Part shown: positions 1-6,814 of the stretch, in pieces
How positions within the stretch are numbered: position 1 is the first letter of the stretch
Layout: every line of letters begins with the position of its first letter
Assembly (NCBI RefSeq): GCF_003248505.1
Contig: NZ_QFOA01000103.1
Span: forward strand, 1 to 8,600
Origin: Sphingobium sp.
Lineage (GTDB): Bacteria > Pseudomonadota > Alphaproteobacteria > Sphingomonadales > Sphingomonadaceae
DNA length: 8,600 bases
Reading direction: 5' to 3'
Position numbers and translations under genes: made by a program
Notes under the pieces: model-generated
The model's database searches: none
What the model was told of the DNA's origin: nothing
Seen by the model: the letters and a program-made list of their open reading frames with translations, nothing else

Positions 1-332
1 ATCTGACCTTTGTAGACCGCGAAGTTTATTCTCTGCGCAGGCGACAATCGATCGACATTTGTCGCTCCCAATTGCTTTGCGACCTGTTCCCAACGCGCGA
101 GGCGAGCGGATTGTGCCGCAGGGCCGACATCGGGCAGCGTCAGCGGTTGGTCCTTGGGGCCGTCCTCGCTGGGACCGAACTGCTTCTGGCGCCATGCATA
201 TTCCGTCGTCGACAAGGCTTCGAACGCCTGATCGGCGGTTTGCGCCGGGGGCTGGGCCGTTGCCTCAGTTGCGATAAAGCTGACGAAGGCCGCACCGATA
301 AGCAGATATTTCCGGCTACCATCGATCCTCAT
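1..332 (-). CDS. DUF885 family secreted protein, N-terminal part (gene runs off the left edge)
   Basis: The first 110 codons are visible; the 3' end lies outside the window. The N-terminus is a signal peptide: positive residues (R2, R7, K8), a hydrophobic run LLIGAAFVSFIA (10-21) and a likely signal peptidase I site after ATA (24-26), so the protein is probably periplasmic. The mature part carries blocks I recognise from DUF885 proteins: EYAWRQKQFG (44-53), LPDVGPAAQSARLARWEQV (66-84) and LSPAQRINFAVYKGQ (96-110). DUF885 (PF05960) sits in the peptidase MA (gluzincin) clan, but its zinc-site region would lie beyond the edge and cannot be checked. The ATG is supported by an AAGGGG ribosome-binding site (complement of 340-345) seven bases upstream. 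The start overlaps the stop of the upstream reductase gene as ATGA (329-332), so it is third in the minus-strand operon. A peptidase role is family-level inference. Confidence 0.82.
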   Translation of the reverse strand, partial: MRIDGSRKYLLIGAAFVSFIATEATAQPPAQTADQAFEALSTTEYAWRQKQFGPSEDGPKDQPLTLPDVGPAAQSARLARWEQVAKQLGATNVDRLSPAQRINFAVYKGQ

Positions 333-1354
333 ATCCTGTCCCCTTCCAGCAATGCCAGCAAATCGCGGTGAAGTTCCACCGGTATGCGAACGCCTTCCGC
401 ATCCGACTTTGCCCGTGCGGCATAGCGCCGCGATCCCGGCAAACGCGCGCCCTGCTCCGCGATCGCCGTGAACATCTTTTCGGCCCGATCTAGATGCGCC
501 GCCGCACCGGCACCCAAAAATCCGGCAGGATCCACGGCCAGGATCAGTTCTCCACCGAGCGGCGATCCCATGCGACCGTTGTCGGCGGCGATGGATTCGG
601 CACTGGTCATGTCCCCGATCAGCGGCCCGGCAATCAGTTCGACCATTGCGGCCAGTGCCGACCCCTTATGTTTGCCGAAAGTGCGCATCGCTCCGTCCAG
701 CACGGCCTTGGGATCGATGGACGGATGCCCTTCGGCGTCATACCCCCAGTCGAGAGGGATCGTCTTGCCCGCACGGCGATGCAACTCGATTTCGCCCCGC
801 GCCACCGCACTGGTGGCGAAATCGAAAACGAAAGGGTGCCGGTCCGAACGCGGCCAGCCAAAGGCAATGGGATTGGTGCCGAATATAGGCTTCGTCCCGC
901 CCTCGGGCGCCACCCAGGCATGACTGGGCGTGAAGGCCAGCCCGACCAGTCCTGCTTCGGTAAGCGCTTCAACCTCAGGCCAGAGTGCCGCAAAATGAAC
1001 GACATTGTTAAGGGCCAGCGCCGCAATGCCGAACCTGCGCGCCTTGTCGACCAGCAACGGCAGGCCGCGTTCGAACGGCAACTGCGCGAAGCCGCCTTTG
1101 CCATCAACACGAACCAATGCAGGCGCAGGCTCACTCACTTCCGGGTCGGCGTCAGGCACGACTACGCCGGCTTCGATCGAATGCGCGGCGACAAGCAGGC
1201 GATAAAGGCCGTGCGAAGCGCAGCCATCCCGTTCGCCCGCCACCATCGTGCGGGCGACGGCGGCGGCGTGATCCGCTGTCAGACCACGACGTTCCAGCAC
1301 CTTGCGGGCCAAGCCATCCGCTTCCAGCAGAGTCAACGCAACCGTGTCGCTCAT
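329..1354 (-). CDS. Ldh2 family NAD(P)H-dependent reductase, DpkA/LhpD-like (probable delta1-pyrroline/piperideine-2-carboxylate reductase)
   Basis: A full-length cytoplasmic oxidoreductase of 341 residues, the usual length of the malate/L-lactate dehydrogenase (Ldh2) family, which has its own non-Rossmann NAD(P) fold. Family marks: ERDGCASHGLYR (41-52) with the conserved His48; NNVVHFAALWPEVEAL (116-131) with His120; FGTNPIAFGWP (158-168); FDFATS (177-182); ARGEIELHRRAGK (185-197); FGKHKGSALAAMVEL (226-240). ERDGCASHG, HFAALWPEVEAL and the RGEIELHRRAGK run match what I recall of DpkA/LhpD ketimine reductases, which reduce delta1-piperideine- or delta1-pyrroline-2-carboxylate to pipecolate or proline. 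Other members reduce or oxidise malate, sulfolactate, ureidoglycolate or 2,3-diketogulonate, so the substrate is only probable. The ATG overlaps the upstream GH127 stop as ATGA (1351-1354) and has no clear ribosome-binding site, which points to translational coupling. Its own stop overlaps the DUF885 start. Confidence 0.88.
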   Translation of the reverse strand: MSDTVALTLLEADGLARKVLERRGLTADHAAAVARTMVAGERDGCASHGLYRLLVAAHSIEAGVVVPDADPEVSEPAPALVRVDGKGGFAQLPFERGLPLLVDKARRFGIAALALNNVVHFAALWPEVEALTEAGLVGLAFTPSHAWVAPEGGTKPIFGTNPIAFGWPRSDRHPFVFDFATSAVARGEIELHRRAGKTIPLDWGYDAEGHPSIDPKAVLDGAMRTFGKHKGSALAAMVELIAGPLIGDMTSAESIAADNGRMGSPLGGELILAVDPAGFLGAGAAAHLDRAEKMFTAIAEQGARLPGSRRYAARAKSDAEGVRIPVELHRDLLALLEGDRI

Positions 1355-3720
1355 GCAGACGTCGCCAACTTCGCTGTAAACAGTCGCACGCCAAACACAG
1401 GACCTGCCGAACTGCGATCGTGTGGCAGGAACCGAACCTTGACTTGCCGCTTGCCCTTGGTGAGTGCTTCGGGGATCGGGTAATCGACGTCCATGAATTT
1501 GCCGGGCGTGTCATTGTCCAGATTTTGCGTGGCCAGCTTGACATTGTCGATCAGGATGTCGAAGCTGCGCTGGCGCTCGCCCCCCCAATAGGTTGCCTGC
1601 AACAGCAACGGCCCGGGCTTCACCTTCATCGTGAATTCGAAATAGCCCCCCGACCGCGCATCGCGACCGTTACGCCCGCGATAGGACACCGGGTAGCTGA
1701 TTTCCGAGATCAAGCCATGGTCGCGCTCAGGTTGCATTTCGCCCAGATGCATGATGTCGATCGACCGAGCCGCCAGATCCTTTTGCCGCGCCTGTTCGGC
1801 AAGGAAGGCCGCCTCTTCGCTTTTCCATCCGGCTTCGGTGAACCGCTGGAAATAGACCGCGCTGCGCCGGTCGTACTGGCTGTAGAACGGTGCGAAGGTG
1901 AGATTGGCCGGACGAATGATACCCTGCGTGCGATACCGTGGGCGATCCGACACAATCGGAGAAAAGGCCGCCAGCAGATTTTCGCCGACCATTGCCGGCT
2001 CGACGCCCTTCCATTCCATTTCGGCGGGACCAAGATCGGCCGCCATGACCAGAGGGCCGCGCATGACCGCCACCACGTCAGGTGCGCCGGGTGCGGATTC
2101 GAGCCGCAGGTCGAGCGGCAGGCTGAGGGCGACGACATCGCCTTTCTTCCAGCGACGATTTACGACCGCATAGCCATTGGCAGGCTTCACGGATACAGGG
2201 CTGCCGTTGACACTGAGGCCGAAGCGCCCGTCCGCCCAGCCGGGTATGCGCAGAGCCAGCGCGAACTGCCCCTGCCTTACGGCGTCGACGGTCAGCTTGA
2301 TGTCGGGCTTGAACGGGTATTCGGTGTCCAGCGAAAGGCTTACGCCCTTCGCCTTCCACTGCGCTTCGGACGGGATATAAAGATTGACGAAGAGAGTATC
2401 GTCACCCTCCCAGTAAATGGAATCGCCATGTTTGGCGTGGCTTTCCATGCCCGACCCGACGCAACACCAGAACGCGTCCACGTCAGGCTGGGAATATTCG
2501 CGCGGCGAACCGCTCATCATGGGCGTCATATAGGTGAAGCCGGCATTGGCCGGGTTCTGTGCCGACATGACATGGTTGAGATGCGTGCGTTCATAATAAT
2601 CGAACAGCGCGCCTTCGGGTTGCCAACTGTATAACTGCCGCGTCAGCTTCAGCATGTTGTAGCTGTTGCAATGCTCGCAAGTGGACTCGGTCAGGTGCAG
2701 CGCGACCGTGTCGGGTTCGAAGAAATATTCACGATCGGCATTGCCGCCGATGACATAGCTATGATGCCCGGTCACCCGGTCGAAAAAGAAACGAGCAGCA
2801 CGCGCCGGTTCAGGCCTGCCGGTCAGTTCATGGATGCGCGCGAGGCCGATCAGCTTGGGCACCTGGGTGTTGGCATGGAAGTTGGCGAGTTTGTCCTCCT
2901 GCGCCACCAAAGGATCCAGCACCTTGCGGTCGTAGACACGCTCTGCCACGGTAAGCCAGCGCGGGTCGCCGGTACGGGCGTAGAGTTCGGCATAGCTTTC
3001 GTTAAGACCGCCATATTCGCAGCCGAGCAGTTCCTGCATCTGTGCATCGTCGAGGGCCGCGAACACCCTTTCGAAATAGCCGGCCAGCCCGACCGCGACA
3101 TCCAGCGCCTTGCGGTTGCCCCACGCACCATGAACGTCGAGCAAGCCGGCGAAATATTTGTGAACGGTGTAGAGAGGAGACCAACTGCCGTTGAGGTCGA
3201 AACCGCCCGACTTGATTTGCCCCTTCATGACCTCAGGGAAAATCTCCTCGCCATCGACGATACTGCCGTCCTTCGTTTTGCGGCCCAACGCACCGATATA
3301 ACCGTCCTTGCGCTGCGCCTGGCATAGCGCGAGTTCGTCCACGATGTAATCGGCGCGGCGGCGGCATTCCGGGTTGCCGGTCTGCTGCCAAGCCAGAACC
3401 AGCGCGGTGATATAGTGGCCAAGCGTGTGGCCTGCGATCGTATCGGATTCCCAGCCGCCATAAATCGGCGCCTTGGGCTCCAGTCCGGCATATTTACGAA
3501 AATTATGAAGCAGGCGGTCGGGATTGAGCGACAGGAGATAGCCGGTGTTGACCTCGACTGCCGTGGCGTAGTCTGAGGGGCGGAGGCGCACGTCGGTCAA
3601 CGGCAACGGCCTTGCCCGCAACGGAATACGCGGTGAAATTTCAGCCGAGGCCGAAATCGGAGCCATACATACGGCCAGCGTGGCAGTGCCCGCCATCCAT
3701 TCCCGGCGATTAACTCTCAT
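1351..3720 (-). CDS. GH127-type (DUF1680) beta-L-arabinofuranosidase-like glycoside hydrolase, Tat-exported, multi-domain
   Basis: A 789-residue exported glycosidase, first gene of the minus-strand operon. The N-terminus NRREWM (4-9), a hydrophobic stretch and ASA (24-26) look like a twin-arginine signal peptide; Cys18 is in a poor lipobox context. Residues about 40-440 form the (alpha/alpha)6 barrel expected of DUF1680. In the characterised GH127 enzyme HypBA1 a zinc site is made by Glu338, Cys340, Cys417 and the adjacent cysteine, one Cys being the nucleophile. The equivalents here are Glu349 and Cys351 (in CEHCNSYNML) and Cys419-Cys420 (in FWCCVGSG); Glu331 may be the acid/base. Beta-sandwich marks follow: RIPGW (491-495) and RGPLVMA (554-560). 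The tail has DUF4986-like FAPFYSQYDRRSAVYFQRF (609-627) and a DUF6805-like domain with SERDHGL-type QPERDHGL (663-670) and YWGGE (711-715). It is longer than HypBA1-type single-core enzymes. AGAGG (complement of 3728-3732) lies seven bases before the ATG. Exact linkage specificity is unknown. Confidence 0.9.
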   Translation of the reverse strand: MRVNRREWMAGTATLAVCMAPISASAEISPRIPLRARPLPLTDVRLRPSDYATAVEVNTGYLLSLNPDRLLHNFRKYAGLEPKAPIYGGWESDTIAGHTLGHYITALVLAWQQTGNPECRRRADYIVDELALCQAQRKDGYIGALGRKTKDGSIVDGEEIFPEVMKGQIKSGGFDLNGSWSPLYTVHKYFAGLLDVHGAWGNRKALDVAVGLAGYFERVFAALDDAQMQELLGCEYGGLNESYAELYARTGDPRWLTVAERVYDRKVLDPLVAQEDKLANFHANTQVPKLIGLARIHELTGRPEPARAARFFFDRVTGHHSYVIGGNADREYFFEPDTVALHLTESTCEHCNSYNMLKLTRQLYSWQPEGALFDYYERTHLNHVMSAQNPANAGFTYMTPMMSGSPREYSQPDVDAFWCCVGSGMESHAKHGDSIYWEGDDTLFVNLYIPSEAQWKAKGVSLSLDTEYPFKPDIKLTVDAVRQGQFALALRIPGWADGRFGLSVNGSPVSVKPANGYAVVNRRWKKGDVVALSLPLDLRLESAPGAPDVVAVMRGPLVMAADLGPAEMEWKGVEPAMVGENLLAAFSPIVSDRPRYRTQGIIRPANLTFAPFYSQYDRRSAVYFQRFTEAGWKSEEAAFLAEQARQKDLAARSIDIMHLGEMQPERDHGLISEISYPVSYRGRNGRDARSGGYFEFTMKVKPGPLLLQATYWGGERQRSFDILIDNVKLATQNLDNDTPGKFMDVDYPIPEALTKGKRQVKVRFLPHDRSSAGPVFGVRLFTAKLATSA

Positions 3721-3727
3721 ATCCTAA

Positions 3728-3732
3728 CCTCT
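3728..3732 (-). promoter_or_regulatory. Ribosome-binding site of the GH127-type gene
   Basis: On the minus strand this reads AGAGG, seven bases before the ATG at 3720. It supports that start, which also gives a complete twin-arginine signal peptide. Confidence 0.6.
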
Positions 3733-3737
3733 ATCGA

Positions 3738-3753
3738 ATATCGTATACAATAA
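3738..3753. promoter_or_regulatory. Candidate operator over the GH127 operon promoter
   Basis: The site ATATCGTATACAATAA is an imperfect palindrome centred on GTATAC: the left half ATATCGTA matches the inverse of the right half at 6 of 8 positions. It overlaps the predicted -10 box and transcription start of the minus-strand promoter, where a bound repressor would block transcription. The 10-mer ATATCGTATA recurs at 3852-3861 on the divergent promoter. GTATAC-centred palindromes are typical of FCD-subgroup GntR regulators (family knowledge). No regulator gene is in the window, so the protein that binds is unknown. Confidence 0.5.
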
Positions 3754-3780
3754 TATCACCCTGATGGCATTGACTGTCAA
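3752..3780 (-). promoter_or_regulatory. Predicted sigma-70 promoter of the GH127-reductase-DUF885 operon
   Basis: On the minus strand a perfect -35 box TTGACA (complement of 3775-3780) is followed after 17 bases by GATATT (complement of 3752-3757), which matches 4 of 6 bases of the -10 consensus. The start would fall near 3745, giving a leader of about 25 nt that contains the ribosome-binding site. The -35 box is part of a small palindrome TTGACTGTCAA (3770-3780). Unmapped; prediction from sequence only. Confidence 0.55.
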
Positions 3781-3798
3781 TCCTTGTCGTTCTTCGCT

Positions 3799-3832
3799 GT
3801 CGATAAGCCCTGAACCGTTGGGCTCTATCGAC
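3799..3832. repeat. Gapped inverted repeat in the divergent promoter region (possible activator site)
   Basis: GTCGATA (3799-3805) and GCCC (3807-3810) are mirrored by GGGC (3820-3823) and TATCGAC (3826-3832): eleven paired positions around a 9-base centre with a small asymmetric mismatch. No T-run follows on either strand, so a terminator is unlikely. It lies directly upstream of the weak -35 region of the rightward promoter, centred about 54 bases before that predicted start and about 70 before the leftward one. That spacing suits an activator serving both directions. This role is inference. Confidence 0.45.
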
Positions 3833-3834
3833 CA

Positions 3835-3863
3835 TCGTTCGCTACGTTATTATATCGTATAAT
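3835..3863 (+). promoter_or_regulatory. Predicted promoter of the DUF5695-POT operon
   Basis: A perfect -10 box TATAAT lies at 3858-3863 in an AT-rich island. The hexamer 17 bases upstream (TCGTTC, 3835-3840) is a poor -35 box, which suggests an activator-dependent promoter. The start would be near 3870, leaving a leader of about 200 nt before the chosen ATG. Confidence 0.45.
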
Positions 3864-3868
3864 ATTAT
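3852..3868. promoter_or_regulatory. Second copy of the candidate operator, over the rightward promoter
   Basis: ATATCGTATA here is identical to the first ten bases of the candidate operator at 3738, and the next bases remain similar (about 14 of 18 overall). It covers the TATAAT box of the rightward promoter. Two copies in the same orientation 114 bases apart, each on a promoter, suggest one regulator controls both directions. The right half is a poorer palindrome than in the first copy. Confidence 0.42.
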
Positions 3869-3870
3869 TG

Positions 3871-4069
3871 ACGCTGTGAAGCATCAGGGTCATGATTGGG
3901 TTCCGCTTCCGACGGCACGACAGGGGCGAGCGGTCACGCGGTTGGCCCTAGGCGGGAGCGCGAACGCTCAAGGACGGGTTCGGGCTGACACCGCCGATAT
4001 CCGCGGGTCGCTTCCTGTCGTACCGAACCCAATTATCCGTGGCCCCGCCGCGAAATGACAAGGTTGACG
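3871..4069 (+). other. Long, possibly structured 5' leader of the DUF5695 gene
   Basis: No convincing gene is seen here. ATTGGGTTC (3895-3903) pairs perfectly with GAACCCAAT (4025-4033). Nested inside, ACGACAGG (3917-3924) pairs perfectly with CCTGTCGT (4014-4021), and 3928-3935 can extend the stem with 4006-4013 using several G-U pairs. Inside that, GAGCG-CGAA-CGCTC (3956-3969) forms a small hairpin. GGGTTCGG (3976-3983) can instead pair with CCGAACCC (4023-4030), which excludes the outer helix. It matches no riboswitch class I know. By-eye pairing in GC-rich DNA can mislead. Confidence 0.35.
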
Positions 4070-6814
4070 ATGACCAAGATATGCCTTTCGATTGCGCTTC
4101 TCCTGGCATCCGCCTCTTCATCCATGCCCTTGGCCATGGCTCAAGCCCAACCCTCGACCGCCAACAAGGTGTTTCCACCCATTGCGAAGACGACGTTCAG
4201 GACGCCGACCTTCGATCTGGCGCTGCGCGACGACACGCAGACATTGGCGCACCTTTCCCCTGCCGGCGAAGCATCATTCGATTTTGTTCCCGCCGCGCGT
4301 GAAGCGGAGCGTGCGGGGGATGGCTATGTTCATGTTGGCGACATTCATATTCGCCTGAGAAGCGGCACCGGTGCGTGGCAGGATTATTCGTCCGCCCATA
4401 GCAGAAAACCCATCGCTAAGTTGGCGGAGCGAGGCAATGTCCTGGCAGGTGCCGATATCACTGCATCCATGGGCGCAGGCATCCCGCTGAGGATCGAGCG
4501 GCGCTGGATGGTTGATCGGGGCGTGTTGGCGCTGCGCTTCACATTGGTGAACACCAGCCGGGAACCGGTAGAGATCGGCGCACTCGGAATGCCGATGGTG
4601 TTCGACAACATCATTCTCGACCGCGATCTGGACCAGGCGCATGCGCAGGCCAGCTTCATCGACCCCTATATCGGTCGAGACGCGGGCTATCTCCAGGTTA
4701 CGCGCCTGAACGGCCATGGCCCCGCGTTACTCGTCCTGCCGGAAAAGAATACGCCGCTCGAAGCCTATCGCCCCGTATTGGAGGCAAAGAGCGCTCCGAA
4801 GGGCGATATCTTCACCGACCGGAGTCCGCGCACCCAGGTGTCGGAAGGCTTTTACGACTGGACCGTCGCGAGCAAGGCGTTCGTCGAGAAGGAATGGGCC
4901 AACGCCGGGCCGCAATGGAACGAGGCAACCAGTATCGTGCTGGCGCCGGGCCAGAGCCGCACCATCGGCCTGCGCTTCGTCACCTCGCCCAGTATCCGCG
5001 CGATAGAGGACACGCTTGTCGCCAACGACCGTCCGGTTGCCATCGGTATACCCGGCTATGTCGTACCGACCGACCAGACGGCCAGCTTGTTTCTGAAATC
5101 TCCTACCCCGGTCGCGAAGATCGAGAGTTTCCCCGCCGGTGCATTGACTGCGACGGCGACGCAAAGCGGCAGCGACTGGGTTCGTTACAACGTAAAGGCT
5201 TCGGGCTGGGGCCAAGCCCGCCTGACAGTCACCTACGCCGATGGGCAGGCACAGACGGTCAGCTACTTTATCACCAAGCCCCTGACGCAGGTAATGGCCG
5301 ACATCGGTCGTTTCACCACGACGAACCAGTGGTTCGAAGGGAAAGACGACCCCTTCCACCGGTCGCCCGCCATCCTTTCCTATGACAGGGAAGACAACAA
5401 GATCCTGACACAGGATGGCCGCGTGTGGGTTGCGGGCATGAGCGACGAGGGCGGCGCGGGCAGCTGGGTTGCGGCGATGATCAAACAGCTCGACAATCCT
5501 GATGCGCAGGAAGTCGCCAAACTGGAAAGACTGGTCAACGAAACGGTCCTGGGCCAGCTTCAGGTCGCAGACGGTCCGCATGCTGGCGGCGTCAAGAAAA
5601 GCCTGTTCTACTATGACCCCAAGACATTCCCCGGCTATTACGATCCCGCGATCGATTGGACGACATGGGCCGCCTGGTCAAAGAAAGATGCCGACGATCT
5701 GGGACGATCCTACAATTATCCGCATGTCGCTATCGGCCATTGGGTTCTTTATCGCCTGGCTCGCGACAATCGGGGGCTGGTAAAGCGCCACGACTGGCGT
5801 TTCTATCTCGATTGGGCTTACCGGACCAGCGCCGCGATGATGCGCGATGCGCCCCATTATGCCCAGTTCGGACAGATGGAAGGCGATGTCTTTCTCGACA
5901 TTCTCAAGGATCTAAAGCGGGAAGGAATGGCGGTCGAGGCAACGAATCTCGAAAAACTGATGAAGAGTCGCGCCGACCTTTGGCGCACGCTCAAATATCC
6001 ATTCGGCAGCGAGATGGCGTGGGATTCGACAGGCCAACCCGAAGTCTACGCATGGATGCGGTATTTCGGCCATCAACCGCAAGCCGACATCACGCGAGAA
6101 GTGATCCTGGGCTATGATCCGACCATCCCGAGTTGGGGTTATAACGGCAACGCGCGACGCTACTGGGATTTCCTCTACGGCGGCAAAGTGTCGCGGATCG
6201 AGCGGCAAATTCACCATTACGGTTCGACGCTCAACGCAGTTCCCCTGTTCGACGCCTATCGCCAGAATCCCGAAGACCTGCACCTGCTGCGCGTCGCATA
6301 CGGCGGCATGATGGGCGGCATCACCAATATTGATCGGGAAGGCTTCGGCTCCGCCGCCTTCCACAGCTGGCCCGACATGATGAAATGGGACGCGCTGAGT
6401 GGCGATTACGGCATGGGATTTTATGGCCATGCGATCTCCGCATCCACTTATGCGGTAAAGGACAAAAGACTGGGCTGGCTGGGCTTCGGTGGAAAGGTGA
6501 CCGACGACGACGGGCAAGTTCATATCGTGCCGCAGGACGGCGCCCGTCGCCGCCTGTTTATCGCACCCGCTGGCCTGTGGATCACGTTGGAGGCAGGTCG
6601 TATCGCCAGTGCCGATTACGACAGTGCGTCGGGCAAGGTGGTGCTGACGCTCGATCCCGCAGATGCCTTTACCACGAAGGCGAGGCTCCTGTTCGAAACG
6701 ACGACCAGCGGTGGCAGGGCCTACACCAGCAGCGGCGGGACGGCGGATCGCGGGGGCTATGCCATCCCACTGACGGCAAACAGCACGCGCATCACACTGA
6801 CCCCGCGCCGATGA
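4070..6814 (+). CDS. DUF5695 family secreted protein, probable uncharacterised six-hairpin-type glycosidase
   Basis: A 914-residue exported protein. I chose the ATG at 4070 because AAGG (4060-4063) lies six bases upstream and it begins a clean signal peptide (MTKICLSIALLLASASS, cleavage near AMAQ-AQ, about residue 25). The ATG at 4055 (919 residues) is the alternative and has no ribosome-binding site. Residues about 40-400 look like beta-sandwich domains; about 405-800 look helical, like an (alpha/alpha)6 barrel. Blocks I recognise from DUF5695 proteins: FPGYYDPAIDWTTW (520-533), RSYNYPHVA (546-554), QMEGDVFLDILKDLKREGM (602-620), YPFGSEMAWDSTGQPEVYAW (643-662), WGYNGNARRYWDF (689-701), RQIHHYGSTLNAVP (712-725) and SGDYGMGFYGHA (777-788). 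Candidate acids are Glu604, Asp606, Glu648, Asp652 and Glu658. I know of no assigned reaction. It is divergent from the GH127 operon and heads the transporter operon; its stop overlaps ATG 6811. Confidence 0.82.
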   Translation: MTKICLSIALLLASASSSMPLAMAQAQPSTANKVFPPIAKTTFRTPTFDLALRDDTQTLAHLSPAGEASFDFVPAAREAERAGDGYVHVGDIHIRLRSGTGAWQDYSSAHSRKPIAKLAERGNVLAGADITASMGAGIPLRIERRWMVDRGVLALRFTLVNTSREPVEIGALGMPMVFDNIILDRDLDQAHAQASFIDPYIGRDAGYLQVTRLNGHGPALLVLPEKNTPLEAYRPVLEAKSAPKGDIFTDRSPRTQVSEGFYDWTVASKAFVEKEWANAGPQWNEATSIVLAPGQSRTIGLRFVTSPSIRAIEDTLVANDRPVAIGIPGYVVPTDQTASLFLKSPTPVAKIESFPAGALTATATQSGSDWVRYNVKASGWGQARLTVTYADGQAQTVSYFITKPLTQVMADIGRFTTTNQWFEGKDDPFHRSPAILSYDREDNKILTQDGRVWVAGMSDEGGAGSWVAAMIKQLDNPDAQEVAKLERLVNETVLGQLQVADGPHAGGVKKSLFYYDPKTFPGYYDPAIDWTTWAAWSKKDADDLGRSYNYPHVAIGHWVLYRLARDNRGLVKRHDWRFYLDWAYRTSAAMMRDAPHYAQFGQMEGDVFLDILKDLKREGMAVEATNLEKLMKSRADLWRTLKYPFGSEMAWDSTGQPEVYAWMRYFGHQPQADITREVILGYDPTIPSWGYNGNARRYWDFLYGGKVSRIERQIHHYGSTLNAVPLFDAYRQNPEDLHLLRVAYGGMMGGITNIDREGFGSAAFHSWPDMMKWDALSGDYGMGFYGHAISASTYAVKDKRLGWLGFGGKVTDDDGQVHIVPQDGARRRLFIAPAGLWITLEAGRIASADYDSASGKVVLTLDPADAFTTKARLLFETTTSGGRAYTSSGGTADRGGYAIPLTANSTRITLTPRR

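Noticed and set aside
72..371. 99-codon plus-strand frame at the left edge
   Set aside because: Opposite the DUF885 gene, whose signal peptide, ribosome-binding site and family motifs are clear on the minus strand.
494..1483. 329-codon plus-strand frame antisense to the reductase
   Set aside because: Shadow of the Ldh2 gene on the other strand; no recognisable protein features and it crosses the ATGA junction of the real operon.
1117..2634. 505-codon plus-strand open frame antisense to the GH127-type gene
   Set aside because: It lies opposite a gene with clear family motifs, runs across a gene boundary, and its translation shows no domain; long antisense frames are common in GC-rich DNA.
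3770..3780. Palindrome TTGACTGTCAA as a separate operator
   Set aside because: Its minus-strand half is already explained by the -35 box TTGACA; an 11-base palindrome alone is too short to call a binding site.
3876..4058. 60-codon GTG-start frame in the DUF5695 leader whose TGA overlaps the ATG at 4055
   Set aside because: It starts only about six bases after the predicted transcription start with no ribosome-binding site, third-position GC is only about 62%, and no motif is seen. The ATGA overlap is with the less likely DUF5695 start. A leader peptide is not excluded.
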